The position numbers and the translations under genes were made by a program. A stretch of 64,000 nucleotides of DNA from Diphasiastrum complanatum (Eukaryota; Streptophyta; Lycopodiopsida; Lycopodiales; Lycopodiaceae). The stretch is taken from assembly GCA_029204225.1 (NCBI GenBank), contig CM055108.1, positions 48,370,996-48,434,995 on the forward strand, in the 5' to 3' direction. The notes under the pieces were generated by a model. It did not search any database, had not been told where the DNA came from, and saw only the letters and a program-made list of their open reading frames with translations. Positions 56,828 through 64,000 of this stretch are shown in pieces (the stretch's first letter is position 1; every line of letters starts with the position of its first letter).

Positions 56828-59608
56828 TGAGAAGATTGGAGATGGTAACAGGATTGCCTACCATAGAAGATCCCTTGAAATTGATGTACGAACCTTGTGT
56901 ATATGGGAAGCAACATCGAGAGAAGTTCAATAAAGGTGGTGTTGCAAGAGCAAAGAACATCCTGGATTTAATTCACACAGATTTATGCGGGCCTATGAGG
57001 ACCATGTCCTTAGGTAAAGCCTTCTATTTCATGACCTTTATTGATGATATGTCACGTAGGACGTGGATCTACTTCTTGAAGAAGAAATCAGATGCATTTG
57101 ACAATTTCAAGAGCTTCAAAGCATTGGTCGAAAATCAGACAGGTAGGAAGATCAAAGTCCTAAGATCAGATAGTGGAGGTGAGTACAAGTCTAATGACTT
57201 CAATGATCTTTGTGATCAATGTGGGATTAAAAGACAATCTACGCAAGCTCATACTCCTGCTCTCAATGGTGTAGTTGAGCGCAAGAATCGTACGATTGTG
57301 GAAAGTGCCAGATCTATGCTAGCTGAGATGAAACTACCAAATGATTTTTGGTCAGAAGCATGAAGTACGACAATCTATCTTCAAAATACAAGTCCTACCA
57401 TTGCCATACCAAAGATAACACCTGAGGAAGCATTCACGAAGAAGAAGCCAAAGGTGAACCACTTGCGAATCTTTGGATGTAAGGCCTTTGTACACATTCC
57501 TAAGGAAGAGAGACGTAAACTGGATGTAAAAGCTATCAAGTGTATATTCCTAGGATATGATGATCGTGTGAAGGGCTATAGATGTTTTGATCCAGTGGAA
57601 AACAAAATCCATGTAAGTCGTGATGTTATCTTTGATGAATCCAAGATGTATAAAGACGAGGATGCTGAGAAGATAGATACATCCAGTGGGAAAGATGGTA
57701 TAGTGAGGATACCACCTGATGGTGATCCATTCATTGACCTTCCAAGTGATGAAAAAGAGGATACATCTCAAGATACTACTACTCAACCTCAAGAGACAGG
57801 TTGGAGAGGTAGGGACAAACCTTTTGGTGCAAGAAGGATTGAAGTTGCAGGTGACAAACGCAAGGAGAAGGATGTACCATGGGATACATTTTCACCAGGA
57901 AGCCGATCACCTGACAGGAAGTTCCCTAAGTGGTTTGAGAGATTGTTGGAGAGCCGCGATATGGATAACTTTCCAGGACCATCTAGCCAGAGAGAACTAC
58001 GAAGATCAACAAGAGAGAAGACACAACCTGAAAGGTATGAAGCAAATTATGCTCTCTTATCTAGCATTATTCAAAGAAAAGAACCTTCGACTTATGGTGA
58101 AGCGAAGGATGATGACATTTGGGTCAAGGCCATGGGAGAGGAGATGGAGTCAATTGCTAAGCATAGCACATGGGAGTTAGTAGAACCACCAGTTGGCAAG
58201 AAATCCATTGGTTGCAAATGGGTATACAAGACTAAGTATCATGCAGATGGTAGTATAGCAAAGCACAAGGCAAGATTGGTGATCAAAGGGTATGCACAAA
58301 GAAAGGCATCGACTATGAGGAGACCTTTGCGCCGGTATGTAAGTGGAATACTCTACGTCTACTTGTTGCTTTAGCTTCACATTTTGGTTGGCCTTTGCAT
58401 CAGATGGATGTGAAATCTGCTTTTCTAAATGGTGAGTTAGAAGAAGAGGTATTCATGGATCAACCTGAAGGCTTTGTAACAAAGGGACATGAAAATAAAG
58501 TATGTCGCTTGAAGAAAGCACTTTATGGTCTTAAACAGGCACCACGTGCGTGGTATAGCAGGATTGATGCCTACTTTCGTTCAAAGGGGATGGTGAGAAC
58601 ACACTCTGATCCAAATCTATATGTCTTATGCTTTGATGGTATGGTTGCTTTGATTGCTCTTTATGTTGATGACTTGATTATTACGGGAAATAATCAAGAG
58701 ATGATAGATATGATCAAGAAAGACCTCATGGAACAATTCGAGATGACAGATCTCAGCCTGATGCATTATTGCCTATGAGTAGAGGTGTGGCAAAAAGGAC
58801 ACGAAGTGGGTTTAACACAGGTGAAGTATGTCAAAGAGTTGCTGCACAGGTTTAGGTTGCAGGATTGCAAACCAGTGAATACTCCCATTGAACCAGGTAA
58901 AAGCTTTCTAAGCTTGATGAGTCACAGCCGTTTGATGCTACGTTGTATAGGCAGTTAGTAGGGAGCTTGAACCCTACCACGACTAGACCAGATATATGCT
59001 ATGCTGTTGGCATTGTAAGTCAGTTTATGGCAGCACCTACGGAAACACATTGGAAGGCAGCTAAACGCATTTTGTGTTATGTGAAAGGCACTTCAAATTA
59101 TGGCTTGATTTACAGGAAGCATGATGGGTTACCTGAGTTGTGTGGTTATGTGGATGCGGATTGGGGAGGTGACTATGATGATCGTAGATCCACCACTGGG
59201 TATGTATTCCAGTTTTGTGGTAGTTGCTTTTCCTGGTCTAGTAAGAAGCAAATTACAATTGCTCTATCCACCACAGAAGCAGAGTATAAGGCAATGTGTA
59301 TTGCAGCACAAGAAGCTACATGGTTGACACAAATCTTGGAAGAAATTGGCATGAAGCAGAAAAATCCCTCGACATTACATAGCGACAGTCAGAGTGGCAT
59401 TCAGCTAGCAAAGAATCCAGTGTTCCATGCGAGAACTAAACACATTGAGATTCAGTATCACTTTATACGTGAGAGGCTGCTGAATCGTGAAATTCATGTT
59501 GTTCATTGTAGCACAAAAAAACAACTAGCTGATATTTTCACTAAGCCACTTGTTGGAGAAAAGTTTGATAAGTTTAGATCAAAGCTTTCTGTACTTAAAG
59601 TTTGTTGA
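56770..59608 (+). pseudogene. Copia element E: integrase, reverse transcriptase, RNase H
   Basis: WHKRLGHLHLGSL; integrase core LIHTDLCGPM, DSGGEYKSNDF, ALNGVVERKNRTIVESARSM; CKAFVHIPKEERRKLD. The reverse transcriptase is WVKAMGEEMESIAKHSTWEL, CKWVYKTKYHADGSIAKHKA, MDVKSAFLNGELEEEVFMDQ and the intact YVDDLIITG. RNase H is GYVDADWGGDYDDRRSTTGY, STTEAEYKAMCIAAQEATWL and ARTKHIEIQYHFIRE. Breaks: frameshift at about 56770, stop TGA at 57361, frameshift at about 58300, stop TGA at about 58776, frameshift at about 58900. All catalytic motifs visible are intact, so decay is recent. Confidence 0.9.
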
Positions 59609-59650
59609 CTTTAAAGCTATGTATATGACTGTATAAAAAGTAGACTCTGC

Positions 59651-59773
59651 TTTAAGGGAGAGAGTTAGAAATAAAGTAGAATCACTGTGTTACTGTACTG
59701 TGGGTCCTATCAATTGATAAGGATCAGTTGGCCTTGCCACGAGGCAAGTCGACGGGACACGCGTCCCGCCAAC
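59651..59773 (+). repeat. Purine tract and 3' LTR (start) of copia E
   Basis: TTTAAGGGAG at 59651-59660, then the 113 bp shared with 54971-55083. The sequence to about 59950 probably is the rest of the LTR, lost from the 5' copy. Confidence 0.75.
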
Positions 59774-59966
59774 GGTAACCTGGGTCATGCATGGGTTGCC
59801 TGAGTGAACAACTATATGTACAGTGTAATGTCGTTTTGAGAAATACAGTTGCTATGTGAGCTTGTTGTGGAGAGTGTTTTCTGTTTGTGTTACTGTGTAG
59901 CATGATCTGTGTTCCTGTGCAAAGCAAATTCTCAGTGGATGTACATGCATTGTGCTTTTGCGTGGG
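59774..59966 (+). other. Probable remainder of the copia E 3' LTR
   Basis: No gene and no counterpart at the 5' end. The right limit is set by the start of gypsy F coding sequence at about 59967. Confidence 0.4.
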
Positions 59967-61745
59967 AAGTGTGAATTCTTAAAAAAGGAACTGCCATATC
60001 TTGGTCATATCAGGAAAAGATAAAGACAGTTCCTGAATGGCCAATTTCTCATACAGTAAGAGAAAACTTAAGTCATTTCTGGGATTTACGGTTTTCTTCC
60101 GTAAGTTTATTCTGAATTATTCAAAGATTGCTACACCTCTTAACAGTGCGTTGAAGGGGATTATTACTTGTAAAGGTAGGCCTAGTCCACCACTTAAGTG
60201 GAATGAGACATTGGATGCAAGTTTTAGCAAACTTAAGGAACTAATTGTCTGAGCACCAGTATTAGTCATAGCTGATCCTGATAAACTTTGTGTGGTTAAA
60301 GTGGATGCTAATGATTATGTGGTTGGTGCAGTTCTACTTCAAGAGGGGAGGCCTGTTGCTTTTGAGAGTAAGAAGTTATCTGATGCTCAAACTCGATATA
60401 CTGCTCAGGAGAAAGAACTTTTTGCGGTGGTGCATGCGTTGAAGACATGGAGACACTATTTATACGGTAGTAAGTTTATAGTGTGCTCAGATCACCAACC
60501 AGTGAAGTATTTCTGTAATCAGAAAGACCTTAGGGGTCGGAAAGCTCGATGGGCTGAGCTGATGCAAGAACTTGACTTTGATTTGAGATATATCAAAGGA
60601 TCGTCATCAAATCAGGTGGCTGATGCCTTGAGTCGAATTGGTGAGGTGAATGAGTTGTCGTTCACTACAGACTTCTATCTTTCGTTGCGGGGTCATTATG
60701 AAAAAGATCCTCACTTTGGACCTATTTGGCAAAGGGTTTTGAAAGGCTCTCAATCTTGCAAGGTGATCAGCTGGTTGTGAAAGATATGAAGGTAGTGGAT
60801 GACTTTTCCATCCGAAACGGGATTTTGTTTCCAAGGGGAAAGGTTTGTGTACTGAGAGTGGATGCAATTAAAAAGAAATTTTTGTTTGAATGTCATGACA
60901 CACCTTGTGTTGGGCATCCAGGTATACATCGTAGACTTCTTTTGGCCAAAGTTAAAGCCTTTCGTAGAATCTTATGTGCTAAATTGTGATCAGTGCCAGT
61001 GGAATAAAGCAGAGCGCTTGAAGGCTGGTGGACTGTTGCATCCGTTGGATATTCCTACTAAGTTGTGGGATAGTATCTCAATGGATTTTGTAGTCGGTTT
61101 GCCATGTACGAATAAACAAAATGATGCAATTTGGGTCATAGTTGACCGGTTAACCAAATTGGCTACATTTATTCCGGTAAAGACTACAATGAAAACATTT
61201 GTTCAAGTTATATGGACTGCCATCCAATATCGTTAGTGATCAGGATCCGAAGTTTATGGGTCGATTTTGGATAGCAGTGTTTGATAAAATTGAGACTTCT
61301 CTGAGCATGGGCTCGACTAATCATCCGAACTTTGATGGTCAAACAGAGAGGACTAATCAGACGATGGGACAAATGCTCTGTGCATATGTTTCACTTAGGC
61401 AATCTCATTGGGAAAGGTATCTTCCATTGATTGAGTTTGCTTATAATAGTAGTAAGCATTCGTCTACTGGTAATAGCCCGTTTATGCTTATGTATGGATT
61501 TCAACCTAGATCCTTGGTAATGGTTGAAACTGAGTCGATTAAAGTTCAAAAAGTGGCTGATTTCTTGCGGGAAATGTAGTTAGCACGTGAAAATGTTTTG
61601 AGTGTCCAAGATTGGGTGACACATTTGCTAACTTGAAAAGATTGCTTCAGGAGTTTCAAGTTGGAGATTCGGTGTATCTTAGAACCTCGAAGGATTCTAA
61701 GGTAATGCGTACTGGGAAGTGTCATGTCCATGACCAGTACATAAT
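59967..61745 (+). pseudogene. Ty3/gypsy element F: RT end, RNase H, integrase
   Basis: Starts inside reverse transcriptase (KCEFLKKELPYLGHI, after the catalytic box), then SFLGFTVFFRKFILNYSKIA. RNase H is APVLVIADPDKLCVVKVDAN, VAFESKKLSDAQTRYTAQEK and QVADALSR; the usual DAS is DAN. Integrase is CHDTPCVGHPGIH, CDQCQWNKAERLKAG, SISMDFVVGLP, NIVSDQDPKFMG and DGQTERTNQTMGQML. Frame changes at about 60740, 60950 and 61200 and a stop at 61577. The C-terminus is degraded. The upstream half is missing where it meets the copia E LTR. Confidence 0.9.
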
Positions 61746-61798
61746 AGGATTCAGTATACTCCTAGTCTTGGATACACAGTACTCCAGTGAAACAAGCT

Positions 61799-62328
61799 GT
61801 TAGTTATGCCACGTCATACTGGACGTGACCCGAAAGTAACCAATATCCTTGTGAGGCCCAGAACAAAGTAAATGGAGTTAGTACAAGGTTTGGGATAGTC
61901 AAGGCATGCGTAAAGTTATCAATAGCAATTCTATGAATAGAGGATCTATGCATAGAGACTCTATTCTGGAGGAATCTATGTATAGGAGAGTGACGACTTT
62001 GCATGTCTATGTGCACAAGTGGTTCATGGCTCTATAAGAAGAGGCCAAACTCACCCTACTCCTCATATTTGTGATTGATTCATTCCAGGCTCTCACTCTA
62101 CTTTCATGCTTCCTATTCCTTGGCTCCTTGGCTTGGGGGTGAAGCTTCTAGAGTTGATTGGTTCCTTCTACTTGGTTCGGTGGTTTCTCCATAGTGTGTT
62201 TTCCATTGTGTTTGTCCTGATAGTATGCTTACATGTGGATTCAGTGCATGGGCAGATGGGGTGGGTTCTACACTCTATATATACCCTCACTTGCGTCCAT
62301 GGGGATCATTGAAAGTCTGCGGCCGTTA
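61799..62328 (+). repeat. Possible LTR of gypsy F
   Basis: TGTTAGTTATGCC at 61799 follows the pol remnant. There is a TATA-like CTCTATAAG at about 62030, and the segment may end CGGCCGTTACA before a decayed primer-like CTATTGGATTGG. Both ends are inferred from pattern only; no second copy to compare. Confidence 0.35.
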
Positions 62329-63314
62329 CACTATTGGATTGGTAAGCGCTTCCTATCATATTGTGATTTGCTTGACTCCCTAGTGCTCGGGGGCTACATC
62401 AGTGGAGATCTAGGATTGGTTGGGTTCGTTTAGTCTAGTGCACTTCCCCTTGGTGTTCTTGGAGCTCTACCCAGATTGGGAGTCTTGGAAGACGTTTTAA
62501 CCTGAGTGTTAGGCTGAGTTCATGAAAAGTGTAGAGAAGACGTATGTCTAATAAGTATGAATGCTCTTGAGAATCTCAATCTAGATTTGTAACAATGGAG
62601 CTGAATTTATTTGTCTGAAAAATTGGTAAATGAAGTGCATGAGTTTAAGACCAAACTTGGTTTCATGGCTAAGTACTATGTGACATGTAAAACAAATTAT
62701 TCCTTGAAATGTGGCTTGCTGGTTGCGGCTTTTCTTCATGATTTGACATTCAGTCCCATCCATGTACACATGGACATACAAGAAAAAAGCTGACGCACAA
62801 CATCCATGTGTGAATATTCTATCATAAAGTAAGCAGGCATGTTAAATTCCCCAATAGTCAATCCATATGCCATATAGCAGAGTAAAAAGTATGATTCATG
62901 GCTATTCAATGGAGGTAGTAATGTGAGAATAGACATCCTGTGTTCATGGTTCTAGTCTCAGCTTTGAGATTCTCTTTGATAGTGAATCTTGTTGGATTGA
63001 GGTCCTTTCAAGGTATCTGAAGGAAAAAGGTCCATCTTTGAGGATCGGTCTGCCCTTCCAAGACCCATTGTCAATTTATATGATAACAATTCTATGACAT
63101 TGCTCATGTATCTTTTCTGACATATGACTTTCCCTTTCAGACTGTGTTTTCCAACTACATTGTAAACGTGTGCTTAGAAGTTATGGCTTATGCAAATGTT
63201 GTTTGAATATTGTACTGATACATAGTCTGGATCATAGCAATTCTTTATTTGACTCATCAGCAGAGTACATGGGAGATGCATTTCTTTTGAACTCTTGATG
63301 TTGATTACTTGTAG
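62329..63314 (+). other. End of intron 4
   Basis: No gene or repeat recognised. The acceptor TTGATTACTTGTAG ends at 63314. Confidence 0.5.
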
Positions 63315-63447
63315 GGGAGAGAGCTTGGATTGACAGATTTTTGACAAAGTATGTGGATCTGTTCCGACACTTTCACCCTGATTTACAAGATGTGTTTTCA
63401 GTGTGGGATATGAAGACTTCAGCAAGAGCTCATAATGAAGGGCAGCG
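63315..63447 (+). CDS. AP endonuclease (APE2-like), exon 5
   Basis: 133 nt. After an Arg codon split with exon 4 it reads ERAWIDRFLTKYVDLFRHFH, PDLQDVFSVWDMKTSARAHN, EGQ and two bases of the next Arg codon. This is the family segment ...VDxFRxxHP...xxxxW....AR..N.G.R(ID), just before the C-terminal SDH/DH active-site block. The donor CG|GTAAGC is at 63448, phase 2. The last catalytic His and any C-terminal Zf-GRF domain must lie beyond the window. Confidence 0.9.
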
Positions 63448-64000
63448 GTAAGCACTGTATGAAAGACACTTGCTTCCATTAATTTTGTTCACATTGTAAA
63501 TTTATTGTTATAGTTTCTCTAGTATCTGTACAGTGATTTATTTAACACAGCCACAGTGATCATGAGATTTTGTTTGAGATTCATGATCAGCCAGCAAAGA
63601 ATCTTGATTCTTAGTCTTTGATTTCATAATATGTGAAATGAGTAGTATAAGAGAGGGTGACCCCATAAAATAGTCCATAACACTGTGGCCATCACTACGG
63701 GGGTGGCAAGTCAAACTCCCAGAATGCAGCCATCTCGCTAAGCCATTAAAGATGGCTCACTCATGCACCTCCCCCAACTGAAAGGAACACTCATTATATA
63801 TAGTGGTTGGACCCCAACATCAGCAGATATGTCATGGTGATACCAATATCATCACTATTTGATCTATGTACCCTCGATGGATCAGCAGCAGCAGCAGCAG
63901 AAAACTCAATTTGTCATCCTGGCATTAAAATTCTCGGCTCTCAGAACATGACCACACTTAGAGAACAAGTGAACATCTGAAGCTAAATTAGCATGTGTCT
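63448..64000 (+). other. Start of intron 5, with (CAG)6
   Basis: Intronic sequence without a further exon that I can recognise. A CAG repeat of six units lies at 63883-63900. Confidence 0.5.

Overview
The window is nuclear DNA of a plant with a large, retrotransposon-rich genome. A gymnosperm would fit the intron sizes, but the sequence does not settle the species. The evidence is Ty1/copia and Ty3/gypsy elements of plant type (initiator-Met tRNA primer sites, chromodomain integrases, Tat/Athila-like pol) and one host gene with canonical GT-AG introns of 7-11 kb. I see no bacterial genes, rRNA, tRNA or CRISPR.

Host gene (+ strand, 33182 to beyond the right edge): five exons (33182-33304, 44362-44461, 51817-52044, 52272-52385, 63315-63447) join in phase into 232 codons of an AP endonuclease of the exonuclease III / APE2-like type. 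It keeps the WNVNG, CFQE, GYSG, YVPNAG and GDFN motifs. Introns 1, 2 and 4 are about 11.1, 7.4 and 10.9 kb and are largely retrotransposon sequence. Intron 3 is 227 bp. The 3' exons lie outside the window.

Left part (1-33 kb) is a nest of dead elements. A copia element on the minus strand (A, 440-5368) has one LTR in the middle and internal regions on both sides. A gypsy element on the plus strand (LTR at 5385) interrupts its integrase. That gypsy is itself split at about 8583 by 5.7 kb of other elements and resumes at 14318. The insert holds part of a mostly non-coding LTR family (called LARD-like here) and a deleted Tat-like element carrying a 701-bp solo LTR. A further Tat-like LTR and leader (16.3-17.8 kb), a second LARD-like copy (18.0-20.9 kb) and a long minus-strand Tat-like element (21.3-30.5 kb) follow. 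The last carries gag, pol and two unrecognised downstream ORFs. A plus-strand fragment of the same Tat-like family lies head to head with it, followed by its LTR and a foldback element.

Intron 1 carries the 3' half of a chromodomain gypsy (C), a decayed gypsy gag-pol (D) and an unrecognised copia-like LTR unit. Intron 2 carries a third, minus-strand LARD-like copy, into whose LTR a deleted gypsy (D2, target duplication AGAAG) has inserted. Intron 4 carries a small gypsy RNase H relic, the best-preserved element of the window (copia E, 54971 to about 59.9 kb) and a truncated gypsy (F).

None of the retroelements looks autonomous: every one has stops, frameshifts or deletions. The exons of the AP endonuclease are free of stops and have good splice sites, so this is the one apparently functional gene.
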